Source: Lutraria lutraria
Taxonomy: Eukaryota > Mollusca > Bivalvia > Venerida > Mactridae
Direction: 5' to 3'
Assembly: GCA_964023205.1 (NCBI GenBank)
Contig: OZ026837.1
Span: 10,159,689 to 10,223,688 of the forward strand
DNA length: 64,000 nucleotides
Shown here: positions 45,053-56,809 of the stretch, in pieces
Position numbering within the stretch: the stretch's first letter is position 1
Layout: each line of letters begins with the position of its first letter
Program-made: the position numbers and the translations under genes
Notes under the pieces: generated by a model
The model's database searches: none
The model's input: only the letters and a program-made list of their open reading frames with translations
Told to the model about the DNA's origin: nothing

Positions 45053-48000
45053 ATGGATTTGTTGGCGAGTTATGGAGATGAAAATACTGGTGAAAATTCC
45101 GTTACAGCCAGTCCTAAACCCGACCATCACACGGAGGTATAATCCTAGTCTGTACTGCTGTATGTAATGATTTGAAAATCGCGAAGTCGTTTGTGTTCTT
45201 GTTGTCTAAAGACACCAGATAAAACAGGAAGATCTATACATTTCGCCGCCATCTTTGAAGTTCGATTTTCATTCGTTTTTATTTGTGGTCATAATCAATA
45301 TGGCGGTTCCCTCAATATAGTATTAAACAGTAATAAGGTGTGTTTTCCGTTGACCGTCACCATTTGCATTGCTATTAAAATCCAGTCCATGAAAAAAATG
45401 AACAAGTTAACAGTCAGGGCTTTTTTCGGGTCACAGGTAGGGGAAGGGGCCTTTTCCTTAAATTTGGAAGGAAATAGCGCATGATTTTTGCAAAAGTGGA
45501 AGAAAAAACTTGATGTAAATTGAATTTTAGGGGAAAACTGCATGATTTTTAAGAATTTTCAAAAGGGGAAGACGCCTATCTGCTATAGAAGGAAAAAAAG
45601 CCCTGACAGTAAAACATTATGTATCGATATTATAATTATTATACTTGATACATGGATTGGCAACTGCTAAAAATAGCTAAAACAATATCATGCAACAAAG
45701 CCAACGATCAAATCTATTGCGATACTCAACTATTCATGATTACCGATAGTTCTGGGTCCCATAACTAAATTGGTCTTTTTTATTTCATCTTGTTGACCAT
45801 TTTAGTTATGGAATTGTCCTCTTACAAAGTCAACAGCTTAAGACGCTTGTTCATGCGTCTATTGAATCAGATCAATTTACATGCTTTCCGGAATGCTACG
45901 GACTTAATCCAAAGCATTTACGAGGAAAATTTTGAAATTATGGGTAGTATGAAACATCGGCAAAATGTTTGATAACTTTCGTCTGTTGAAGGTATATTTT
46001 TGGTCATATTGATAGATTATACTATATTTCATCGAATTGTACACAAGTTTTACGGAAATTTGTGCGTTAAATAGGAAAACGAACGTGACTCAGATTGAGT
46101 CGTTTACCTGTTAGCTTTTAAAGAACAAGTGGCTTTGACGATGAACTGCCATGCAAACGTATCATCGTCAAAGCCCCTTCGACTAGATTACCGACAGCTG
46201 TAATCATGTGTTTTACAGTAAATGCATTGTGGGTTTTCCATTTCCACCCAGCCACAGTGTCAAAAATAAAAGTATACCTTAGTATCTTTTTTCCCAATGT
46301 ACAGACAAAAATTCCCAATCCAAAAAAAGCAAAACTTTTTTTAAAATTAATTTTATAAGTTCATTAACATCACTTTTGGTAGTAAATACCTTATTCTACT
46401 ACTGTTCTATAATAAGTTGAACATTGCAAACATTGTAGTTATACATTTTTTCCCAATTTTGATTAAAACACTGATACTTCCCAAGCGTATGGGTCATATT
46501 CCCAAAATACCGAAAAAAAGGCCTGGTATATATATATTTTTGAGAAAGCGAATTATTGACCAGAAGTTTAAGCACTTACATGCCTGATTTATATGCATTA
46601 CTAAACTGCTACTTTCAAATCCAAATTTGAATCATAAACAGGGCACGAAAAATATTTTGAGGGTCACTCGTCCTGCAGGACGAGTTACATATAAAACCCA
46701 CTTGTCCTGCCCTTGATGTCACTCGTCCTACCACTAGTGGTAAATTAAACAAGCACTTAAACAGTAAATGTATATGATAGTAATACAAACACTTACTGAG
46801 CCTTTTTGATCATTTAAACAGCCGAATATACAACCTAATGTAGTACATTTCTGGAGCATTGGATGACATCTTGACATTACACTATCTTACAACTCTTCAA
46901 GGTTGCCAATTAACAACTTTATTATTGACAGTTACAACGTCTTAGTAATGCATGCTTAAAGATTGTAAGCTGTCCCACTAAAAATATCAGGTAAGAATGG
47001 AGTTAAAGACAGCTGATTAACTGAATATGTAATTGAAACAGACGACAGCAAACTGATAATTGATAAACATCTGGAGAACAGTCCGGATAAATGCCAGACC
47101 GGGCCGTTTTACAGGTATCACGAACCGGCTAATCGAGTATTAATATTAAGTACCTCCATAGATTTCTCAAAGGCTAACTAGGTCCTTTTCACATTTATGT
47201 TACGTAAAAAATTACGCTATGCATACGAAGAATAAATTTAATTAAGTATTAAGACATTTCGTATCGTTTTTCGCTACAAGAAATTATTTTTCATTGACTT
47301 TTTATATTGGCTTTATAGGGAAAAAGCTGCTCGTCCCATCAGACGACCGCAGCCGATTTTCAACTCGTCTGAACCATGAATCCACTCGTCAATACGAGCG
47401 GACGAGTGGATTTTTCGTGCCCTGATAAATATAGAAAATATGTTGGCAGTATTTTCTTACAAACTTTATGAAGTGATTTTCAGAAAATGACGTATAGTTA
47501 CTACGCTAAGTTTTGTCACCAAATTAGACCAAACTGCTTCAGTTTCAACACTAATTGCGTTGGATTTTACGGATAATTTCAGGACCCATATTAATTTTAG
47601 TCGACTTAAACGGTAATTGTTCCGCGATCTTATTGATTTTAATCTCTTTTTTTTCGTAGATTGTGTCGCCACCGTGTTGTCACCGTAATTTGTGTTGTCA
47701 CCGTGAATCACGGTGGCAATGGTCACTGTAGCCGTCCACCATAATTTAAAGATCTAGTTGAATCTGGGTGCATTCACTGTGACAAATTTTGCGTTGTCAC
47801 CCAGACTCGTCACCACCGTGACAGGTGGAAATTGGAAAACCCATGATGTGTGTACTTTTACAAACTTAGAATATTAGAACTATGGCAATTGTGCACAGAA
47901 AATTGGTTGGGATACTACAAACTTCATAAAAATACACCGAAATTGAAAATACACTTGTAAGCATATATGCATTAAAAAAAAGGGTATCAATCGAGCATTT

Positions 48001-51000
48001 TTAAATTCCAGCATTGCAGACATTTAGTATTATCCTTAAGTTGCAAATCCATGTGTGTATATAAGTCGTTGCCACTATCATGTTACAACCAAATTAAATT
48101 GGTCTTTTTGGACAAATGTTTTGAATAGTGATTTCAAATTCAATCAGCACTTCGGATATTTAAGATTAATTGCAATGCTGTATATTCAGAATGTGCTACG
48201 TAATGTCTGTAATGAATTCACTGACTTTTAGGTGCGATTATGGTGTCGGCATATTATGGTGAATGCCTTACTGTGCAAATTGTCCGTCCATGATCTGTCA
48301 CTGGGGATGTATGCTTTCATTAGTTCTAAGATTCCCCAGTTTCATCCCAAAATTCCCTGTACAAAATTATGCCCCCCCCCCCCCCCCCTAAAAAGTTTGT
48401 TAATCCTCTGGCCCAGTAATACTTTAATGTCTGTAACTAGTTCACTGTAGACAAACTTTATGTAATAAAACAAATGTTTGATTTTTCAAAACTCTATGCT
48501 TCAGGACAAAAAAGAATTAGACAAGGCTCCAACTGTACTAGAAAATGAATGGTTGTCATTTGAACAGATGATTGCACCAGGTGGAGTTGTTGGTAACACA
48601 GAGCCTGTGAAGAGTAGCGAGTTTTTAGTGAATGGCATTGTTGCCTACCCAGGAATGAAGTCTGTAGGAAATGTTAACACCATGGATGTTGCTATGGAGG
48701 TTCAGTCTTCTGCTAGTAGTGATAACGAAACAGGTGTGAACAATAATTCAGATATTCTTACTCTTAGTAAAGTATAATAAATATGATATTTAATACCATC
48801 TTTATGGTATATCATAAATATATAGCCAGTCTTCGAATATAACCGAGGACTGAATCCATCAAAATGGTCAGTCCAGTAAATTTGAAAATGGCTGGTCCGA
48901 TGGTTAAGTAAATTTCAGTGATAATTTTGTCATATTTTAAGAACAGAAAACAAAATATTTTAATTCACTCAATGAAAAGTTGTTTTTTTCTGCACTTCAA
49001 TGAAAATACATATTTTATTTTGTTCCGTTAAAAGTTCATTTGATCTAGTAAAGTTGACATTTTCACTGGACCGAATGTCCAGTGCTCAAATAGATTTTCA
49101 CTTAGACTGTTTTGCATGATTGTTAATTGTCAATCTAACTCTAAGGTTTATCATGCTGTATGATGTAACTAATTATACTAATTAGAATGATTTTATATAA
49201 ATTTTAGGAGCAGTAAACAAACTGAATCCAGATGGAAACAATGGTGCTGCTGTTGAAGATGATGATGCTTTCTTCAGGTTGAGAAAGGTACGAATGGGAA
49301 GTACGCCCTTGAAAGTTATTGCACCATGTCCAGTTCTCTAAGCTGTTCCCTTGTTTGATTATAGTGTATATTTGTGTGCAATGTACTTTCCAGGGACATT
49401 TGTTGATACTGGACTCAAGCAGTATCATTTGAGAGAATTTAATTGGACTTTGAATGACAACTTGCATAGAAATGAGGTGTAATAAATTCATTCTTTGGGG
49501 ATTAGAGCTTTTGTCTTCAATATGTAACGGTAAAGGTTTTGTTTGTACTTTGACCAAAATAAGGTTATAATTAATGTGTTGATATTGTCACCTTTTTCAT
49601 TTCTATGCAGTTGCTCTTACTGACTTCAACATAAAATATAAAACTGCTTTATTGCAGAAAAATGGCTTGTGGTTCTAACATTCATGTTTTGGTATCTTAG
49701 TTGAAGTCAGTGAATAAGAATTATGTTTATAAAGTCATAGTCGGGTAGAATATCTTGTACATTTAACATGTTATTGTCCGTATTGATGCATAAATTTGTT
49801 TCGGCATTTACTGCCAGGGTTTGAATTTCACGTAAAAAGCAAAATCACGTTCTGACACGACTACTTATATAATATCATAGGTAACCAGAAAAGATAAATT
49901 GTTCGAGAGCTGCCCCTGTCAAATTGTGATGACATGCCACTGAGAGTAGGGTAAGTACGCCGGCTGACGTCGGACCTGGAGGAGAGAATGTTCCAAGACA
50001 TCTTTGTTCTGTGAAAGTAATAGTAGGCAAACATGGGTACTGTTTTTTTGAAGCTGTAAAACTTCACATATATGTTGAAGTTATAAACTTCCCTTGCTGT
50101 ATGTTAAGGATCAGGCTTGCTATGGGTAATAGTGTACACTTTAATGGTTAAATTCATGGTTTAATCTATCCCTTTATTTATATAGCAATGATCAATGAAA
50201 TGTGTAGTGTCAATTTACTATGTTAAACTTTATCCTGGACTTTAAACAGTCAAACTTTATTTCAAAGTTATAAAAAAATATCATGCATGTTACAATATGA
50301 TGTTATGGTATACAGTTGATTTAATATTTATTCACGAAAACAGAAAATAGTTGGATTAAAATACCTGTACAAACTACTAAGATGTTATAAATACACAATT
50401 TACAGTGATCTTGATCTCTGTATTCTCTGTATACAGAGGTGAAATAAGGAGTCAAATATTAGTTTAACCTTCTTTGGTATTATGATTTTTTATCATCCAT
50501 TATGCAGTGAAAAGTGAACTTAAGTTCATCCATTTATTTCACATGTTTTCTGATATGCTTTGTAAATTATGAAATATACATGCATTACATGTGTGCTGTG
50601 AAGAAACCTTCGACATTATTCATGTACACTGTATAAAGAATTATATTTTCCTATTAATGGTTGTTGTAATTTTCTCACTATGAAATGAACATGTTACTTA
50701 ATTAGTTTAATGTATAACTCTGCTTGTCTAATTGTATTATTAGATGTGGAGTGCATAGAAAGTCTTTTTTCTTATGGATGTATATTGACTACAACAAAAT
50801 CTATACTTCTACAACCTCCAACACCATTTGTGTTTAAAATGTTTGTTTGTTATCAAGTTTGCCTCAATGGTATTCTTGTATCTCCTCTTTCGTTACTTAG
50901 AAAAAAACATCTCACACTTAATACTGGTGTTGCTCATTGCCCTGGCTTTATAGCTGGACAGAGTCCTTGACGATCTGTCTATCTATAGGTACATTAAGCT

Positions 51001-54000
51001 TGTGTTCCTTTTAATAAGTTAACATTCTTGCTCTAGGGAGTTTTTATGATGTAATATGCATGATTATTTAGTGCTTTTTGCTGTATTGTTCCTCTGTTCA
51101 GCCTTTGCTTTTATTTTTACTTTCAGCAAGTGAAGGAGCGCGATCAATCCAGTTCTTCAGACAGATCAGGGTCATCAAGGTCAAGTTCATCATCCTCAAG
51201 GTCACCATCGCCGCCACATTTGTCCCCTGTGAATAGTATCAAGTCACACACAAGTGAACCACCTGAACTCACGGAAGTTTCTGATAATAAACATCAGACT
51301 GAAGGCAAAACCAAGGTAAATAGGCCTCGTCCAGGTTGCAGACCTGAACATTTTGATAGTATTATCAGGAGTATTTTTTGGCAGTAATACCCCCAAATTT
51401 ACTTCAACTTGGTGTAATCCCCCCCCCCCCCCCCCCCCGCGGATCCCCCTTCTACCAGCACCCAGTGTCTTCTCTTCCTATAAAAATCTGGATACAGAGC
51501 CATGTTCAGGGTTTAGGATCTACATAAATACACCATCTTAAGGAATAATTAAGAAATTTATGCTAAGCTGCTTGGTTATTAAGCTTTAATGTTTGGTTTA
51601 TTTGAATCATGAGATGCATGGATTTGTTCATTAGAATTTTATAGTTGTCTTCATTTTGCAGGATAAAACTGACATTTCTGAGAGCAAGTCTAAGGACAGG
51701 CATAGATCAAGGTCAAAGGATAGAAAAAGGTCACATAAAGACAGTTCATCAAAGGTTAGTACTGATTGAATATAGTTATGTAACTTATCTTTTCCTAGAA
51801 GAAACGTATGTTTAACTGTTTAAAAGCTTCACCATGTCTAGTTGTTCCACTTACTTAAATTGGTAATGTTTGTAATAAGTTAATAAATTAACAAAGTATC
51901 TAACATCCAAGTAGTTTTGATAGAAGCATATTACAAACCTATCCATGCATACATATAAATTACTGAACATGAAGGGTACTACAGGTATAACCTTGTGTTA
52001 AAACAGATTAATGTATGATATAACTCTTACAGTGATACATGTGTACCCATATTTTGTCAGTTGAATAAGTACTGTGCAACCTCTCCAAAGCAACACTCTG
52101 TGAGAAGCAAAATTAATTATGTTGTTGTTGAGATGTTGTTGCTCTAGAGAGGTTAAATTAATAGTTAAATCATGGTACACTTTGGAAAAATCATGCTGCT
52201 ATTGAAAGGAGGTTGTTTCTCAAGAGAGAGCTGCTCTGAAGAGGTTGTACTGTTTTGGCAGAAGTTATGCCGAAGATCATTAAATCGCTTATGCTACACC
52301 ATAATGATATGATTCTTGCAAAAATAAATTCTTATACATTATTGAAAGACAATACACCTTCTGATTTTATATTTTCCGTGTTATGAGCCAAAAACTTACT
52401 AAAAGTGGAATATACAATACTTCTGTGTACTACTAATATATGTTTACCTTCATATGTTAAAGAAAATATTGTATATTTGTAGCATGATCATGGTTCATCT
52501 AAATCTAGAAGAAAACGAAGTAGATCACATTCCAAAGATAGGAAGAGAAGATCAAGGGATGGGCATCGAAGAAAAGAGAAAAAGTCTAGAGATAGAAAAT
52601 CAAGGAAGGATAGCCGAAGAAGTAAAAGTCGTGATAGAAAAGACAGCAAGTCGGAATCACGTAAATCTGAGAGTCATGATACTAAAAACAGTAAAAGTGA
52701 AATTTTGGACTCAGAAAGTCATGAAAAAGGTGACAGAAGAAAGTCGGAAAGTGATTATAAAGACTCTAAAAGTGATAGCCATAGACGACGAAGTCGAAGC
52801 AGAGATAGGAAGGAAAGAAAGAAAGGCAGAAGAAGCAGATCTCGACACAGACATAGAAGTAAGGATAGAAAGAGTAAAGAAAGGAAGAGGAGTCGTAGCA
52901 AAGAGCGAAAAAGAAGTAAGAGTCGAGACAGAAAAAGGAAGCAACGCAGCAGAAGTCGGGAGAGAAGGAGTAGAAGTCGTCACAGGGATAGATATTCTAG
53001 GTGAAATGTCTTTCATTGATATATTCATACTAAAATCTTGATAAGTACCTTTTAATTGTAACCATCAAACATATTTTGTACCAGGTTATATTAATATATT
53101 GTACTTCTCGATGAATAGAAGATAAGAAATTGATTCAGATAAGATATAGAAATTTCTCTTTGCTTTTATGAAGGTGAAATTTTGTAGTATATTCTGCTTT
53201 CTTTGGCCATCGCTTTCTCAAGTTTCTGAATAAATTTCAATATTTGCTTTATCAAATTATCATATCATATCAATTAGGCAGTTAATCAATCTACCTCTGG
53301 CCTAATGGAGCTAATGATAAATGACTCCTATTTTCCTGTCATTGTTTCTATATTGTTCTGTTACACAGTTTCTTTTGTTGTTGTTGTTGCTTTGATTAAT
53401 TTATTGTTATTGTTACAGTAGAAGTAGAAGTCGTGAAAGGTTAAGAAGTCGTAGTCCTGTACTTGGTAGAAAATTAACATTTAAAGAGCAGATGAGGAAA
53501 GAATTCATTAACGCAAGCAAAGAAATGAGTCAGGACAATAAAGGTATTAAAAGTGAACTTATTTTTTTAAGCACTTGCCCAATTGAAATTTACGGCTAGC
53601 CCAAGTACACTATATAACTATGAGAATATTCATTAGCTAGAATAGAAATGTACTAGTCCTGTGCTTTAGATTGTGGGCTAGCATGAAGACTATTAATGTT
53701 AGTCAGTATAATGTAAACATGTTGTTAGGTCAAATTTGTATTGCTAATTGCAGTTATTATTTAATTAAGATGCTGTTGATTAGGAAAGTAAGTAATTCAT
53801 AGTATGGACTTGCATTGGAAATTTAGTTCATGTTTGATTATTTACATAAGGCTTCTAAATTTCTGCTTACTTTTGCAAAGATCAGATCTGCAGTGTCCTC
53901 TTTAACAACTGCAAAAATATTAGTCAAGAAACGTTGCAATGTTGTTCATCTCTGTGTCGGAGGGTTCAGTTATAAATTTTAATTTCCATAATCAAGTTCT

Positions 54001-56046
54001 CAATTTATTCAGTATTGTCCATTAGGCTGTGTTTAATTATGCACCCCTTTGGTCCATCCATTACCAAACCTTGTAAATATAAACCTTGTCCGACCAATAA
54101 CTAGACAGCATTTTAGTCTAAGCTCCTCAGATTTGTTTGGGAGGTTGGTCATCACATGTAGATGATCCCTATTGACTTTTAAGTTCAGTTGGTCTTAGGT
54201 GAAGGTTTTACTGTTTAGTTTGCCTTTAGGGGACATCCATGTTTCATGAACACTTCTTTATTTAAGTTTAATGATTTTCAGCTGGAGGAGAAATAAACCT
54301 ATCATTGTATTGTTTCCATTACAGCTGTTTCAGACCTTGATGTATTACGCAAACCTGGTGAAGCTCTCAGACCTTCAGATTTACTGAAAGGTGTTAAATT
54401 AACTGGTGGGGATTCTGTAACTCCTCAGATGGCTCTGATGCAGACTATGGCAGCTATGCATAAGAAGGTAATACATGACTTAATACTAGAAGTTTATTTT
54501 GTAGTGTCAAAATCAACCATCTAACATCATCTAATGTGTGATTATCTTAAGACGTTTTTTTTCTGGCATTATTGTCACTCATTGTTAAAGGGGCATACCC
54601 TACAACTTGGTGCATCTAGAATCAAGGCAAAATAATGATAAATTAGAAGTTTGTAAAGAAAAAAGCTGCCGAAGAAAGTTTCAGCCAAAAGTTCATCCAG
54701 TTAAAAATAAAATCACAAAAAATATTAGTTTCCATAAAAGATCAGAAACTCTTTGGAATTTGTTGTACAAATTTTGGGTGGAAGTGATTTATTATTCATA
54801 GCTATGACTTTTGCTGCTAGTACCTAAACTAGGCATTTTATGACCCAAGTTCTTCTTGTAATTATCCATTATATATTGTTTTACATATACATCTAACACG
54901 TTTTTACACTTTCACAGAATGTTTGTCAGTTGTAGGGTATGCCCCTTTAATACTTGCTTGTATTGTTTATTAAATAAAAATCCCAATGCTTAAAACAGTT
55001 GTAATTTGGTTAGGTTGATGATTTGATGCACCATTATTGTTTGAGTATGATTGCTCCAATGAGTAGGATTGGAGAAGTTAGTAAAAGAAATATTTAACTA
55101 TGAGGTATTGTACTAATGATTATTAAATAATTAAACAAAACATGTGTTTTAGGCTCAAGAATTAACTGGTGTAGAAGTCCCTAAGTATTATAATCCTGCT
55201 GCTGTTAATCCACTGAAATATGCTGAACAAGTACAGAAACGTAAACTTCTCTGGTCAAAGAAAACTGAAGAAAAGGATAAAAACGTAAGTCAGCTTACAG
55301 CCGATTTGAGAATGAATATAAAATACATATTTATAGCTTTTAATCAGCACATCATTAAATTACAATTTATGTTAATTTTTTAAAGGTACATTCTTATAAA
55401 GACAGTCTTATATTTGATTTGTTTATTGTTAATTACAGTGTCTCATTATCATAATATGTATGCATAATATAGAAGTTCTTAAATATATATCTTAATGAGT
55501 TTGTCCTGCGATTAAGGTGTAGAGGTACTAAAGAACAAGTTTTCCTTACAATTCTTGTTCGAAAAAAACAACTGTTGCAGCCCCTTTTTGCCATTTTTGG
55601 GTCTGGTATTATCCCCTGTTCCCCAAGTAAAAAAGTATATATTTTTCCCACTGAGAGAAAAGAATACCTGTTCCCAAAACAGTAAAAGAAAAGGGGCTGT
55701 GTTGTAACATGCAATAAGTACAACTACTATGTATTTCCGTTTTTAGGAACAAATTGAGACTCAGTGGAAATCAGCCTTCATTGGAGGTAGTGAGGACGGT
55801 AAAGCTGTTTCTAAATTCCGTAAGTTGATGGGGATGAAAGGAGAACAAGGTCAGTCAGTGGCGGAAGAAATGCCTGAAGATATGCAGAAAATGTCTGAGG
55901 AACAACGTCGTAAACAAGCAGAATTATTTCAGAGACTTGATCAGGAATACCAGTTTGCTAGAATGACGACACATACGCAGCGTGGTGTAGGACTTGGTTT
56001 CTCCACGACTGTGATTGACCCAAATCATCCGCAAAATCCACCATGA
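45053..56046 (+). CDS. RSRC2: RSRC2-like arginine/serine-rich nuclear protein (10 exons, 630 aa)
   Basis: Exons are 45053-45136, 48505-48733, 49208-49287, 51127-51315, 51662-51754, 52483-53000, 53419-53543, 54325-54467, 55153-55284 and 55747-56046. All are GT-AG with agreeing phases (0,1,0,0,0,2,1,0,0), giving 630 residues. Residues 132-194 are Ser-rich, and 195-415 form a long RS/RD/RK domain as in splicing-associated SR-like proteins. The C-terminus carries the family signature: YYNPAAVNPLKYAEQ, then KRKLLW, KFRKLMG and finally THTQRGVGLGFS. That matches arginine/serine-rich coiled-coil protein 2, a nuclear protein linked to splicing. The first ~130 residues (with NEWLSFEQMIAPGG and an acidic DDDAFFRLRK) are not familiar from vertebrate RSRC2. 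MITEs lie in introns 1, 5, 8 and 9. Confidence 0.85.
45415..45605. mobile_element. Short element with CAGGGC termini and 5-bp target duplication ACAGT
   Basis: The ends CAGGGCTTTTTTC and GAAAAAAAGCCCTG are inverted repeats of about 13 bp. ACAGT flanks both sides (45410-45414 and 45606-45610). It lies in intron 1 of the RSRC2-like gene and has no coding capacity. CAG-rich ends with 5-bp duplications suggest a hAT-related group; this is an inference. Confidence 0.75.
46131..46180. repeat. Hairpin of 15-bp stem
   Basis: ggctttgacgatga and tcatcgtcaaagcc are perfect inverted repeats about 17 bases apart. This could be a small fold-back remnant. Confidence 0.55.
46277..46525. mobile_element. Probable eroded element with 5-bp target duplication GTATA
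   Basis: The right end gaaaaaaaggcctg (inverse CAGGCCTTTTTTTC) resembles the termini of the element at 45415. The left end ccttagtatcttttttccca is degraded. GTATA flanks both sides (46272-46276 and 46526-46530). The interior has repeated ttcccaa motifs. Confidence 0.45.
46639..47424. mobile_element. Non-autonomous DNA transposon, CAGGGCACGAAAAAT TIRs, 786 bp
   Basis: Both ends carry the 15-bp TIR CAGGGCACGAAAAAT, flanked by ATAAA (46634-46638 and 47425-47429). ACTCGTC/GACGAGT motifs are repeated just inside both ends, some as palindromes (tcgtcctgcaggacga; ccactcgtcaatacgagcgg). Such subterminal arrays are typical transposase-binding sites in hAT-like elements. No transposase frame remains. 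Confidence 0.75.
47650..47825. repeat. Cluster of short GTTGTCACCGTG repeats
   Basis: The motif (t)gttgtcaccgt occurs several times, including the palindrome gtcaccgtgaatcacggtgg near 47697. Low complexity; no function assigned. Confidence 0.4.
48372..48388. repeat. Run of 17 C in intron 1 of the RSRC2-like gene
   Basis: Like the run at 41152 it is preceded by 'tatg'. It lies about 115 bp before exon 2. The length may not be reliable. Confidence 0.6.
51419..51438. repeat. Run of 20 C in intron 4 of the RSRC2-like gene
   Basis: Preceded by ttcaacttggtgtaat and followed by gcggatcc. It lies about 104 bp after the exon 4 donor and is a third long C run on the same strand. Confidence 0.6.
52070..52253 (+). 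mobile_element. MITE, family M2, in intron 5 of the RSRC2-like gene
   Basis: The ends TACTGTGCAACCTCTCC and gaagaggttgtactgt are inverted. Internal gttgttgttgagatgttgtt, then gctctagagaggttaaatta, matches other copies. It lies on the coding strand in the orientation of the copies at 4430 and 32001. Confidence 0.75.
54589..54946. mobile_element. MITE with TTAA target duplication (piggyBac-like), intron 8
   Basis: The 19-bp ends AGGGGCATACCCTACAACT are perfect inverted repeats 358 bp apart, with TTAA on both sides (54585-54588 and 54947-54950). TTAA duplication is the hallmark of piggyBac (also of Kolobok) insertions. The frame at 54607-54801 is chance. It lies in an intron of the RSRC2-like gene. 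Confidence 0.8.
55578..55699. mobile_element. Short element with CAGCCCCTTTT termini and 5-bp target duplication TGTTG
   Basis: CAGCCCCTTTT and AAAAGGGGCTG are perfect inverted ends 122 bp apart. TGTTG flanks both sides (55573-55577 and 55700-55704). It lies in intron 9, 47 bp before exon 10, so it is close to the acceptor. It resembles the elements at 45415 and 46277 in layout and in its tttttccca motifs. Confidence 0.7.
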
Positions 56047-56803
56047 ATAAAATCTATTTTTATTATAGAATTATTTCATCTCACTGTTACTCAGAAACAT
56101 GAAGGTACACTTGTTGATTATTCAGTGAAGACTATGAGTGCAACATGGTACAGAGATGTCTGATGAACTAGACATTTGATGAATGTTCGTTCCCTATGGA
56201 TTCTGGTATGTGGATTAGCCTCCACCAGATATTGCCTTAACATTTTAGTAGGTTTATTCATGATATAAACTTTCTAGATATGTCTTGTAAAGAAGAGCCA
56301 TTTAAGCATGAAATCTGCGTGGTTCAACCGGCTGGGTAAGATTTTTACTCTCATAAGGACAAGGCTTGTCTGTCTTGTCCTTGATCATTTGTAAAATCAG
56401 TGAAGTTAAGTCTCTGTAATTTAGCATATTTTATATAGTCTCTCATTGAAACCTGTCTAACAAGTTGTGCCAATGAATGACACATAGCGTCTTCTATCCA
56501 GCAGTACCACTTTCATTGATGTATGGTTATTAAGTGTTTTTTTACCATATGTACAAATTTATAGATAAATACTAAATCATTTATTGTTGGATCATGTATG
56601 TTATATGAATTTATGATGTAATTTTGAATGTGTCACATCATGATTTGAAGATATATGATATCTAGTGTTACTTGACCTCTATATTCCACTCCTCAATGCA
56701 ATATTCACAAAGATGTGTGTTTTTTAGTGGGTTTTTTTATTCAAAGGGAGACTACTGTAGAAAAGCTATCACTGATGAACTACTGTGTTGTTTTATTGAG
56801 TAT

Positions 56804-56809
56804 AATAAA
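56804..56809 (+). terminator. Candidate poly(A) signal of the RSRC2-like gene
   Basis: AATAAA lies about 760 bp after the stop codon. Another AATAAA overlaps the stop codon itself (56046-56051), which would leave almost no 3' UTR, so the distal one is the better choice. Confidence 0.4.

Noticed and set aside
45295..45543. Minus-strand frame of 82 codons
   Set aside because: It lies over the short CAGGGC-ended element and intron sequence; chance frame.
48733..48777. Extending RSRC2 exon 2 to the in-frame stop at 48777
   Set aside because: Ending at the GT at 48734 gives phase 1, which matches the acceptor of exon 3 at 49208; reading on would truncate the protein before the RS domain.
49204..49557. 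Minus-strand frame of 117 codons
   Set aside because: It overlaps RSRC2-like exon 3 on the other strand and has no domain or splice context.
52454..53041. Alternative 195-codon plus-strand frame and a minus-strand Ser-rich frame over RSRC2 exon 6
   Set aside because: Shadows of the RS-rich exon in other frames; the exon frame with Ser-Arg repeats continues in phase to its neighbours.
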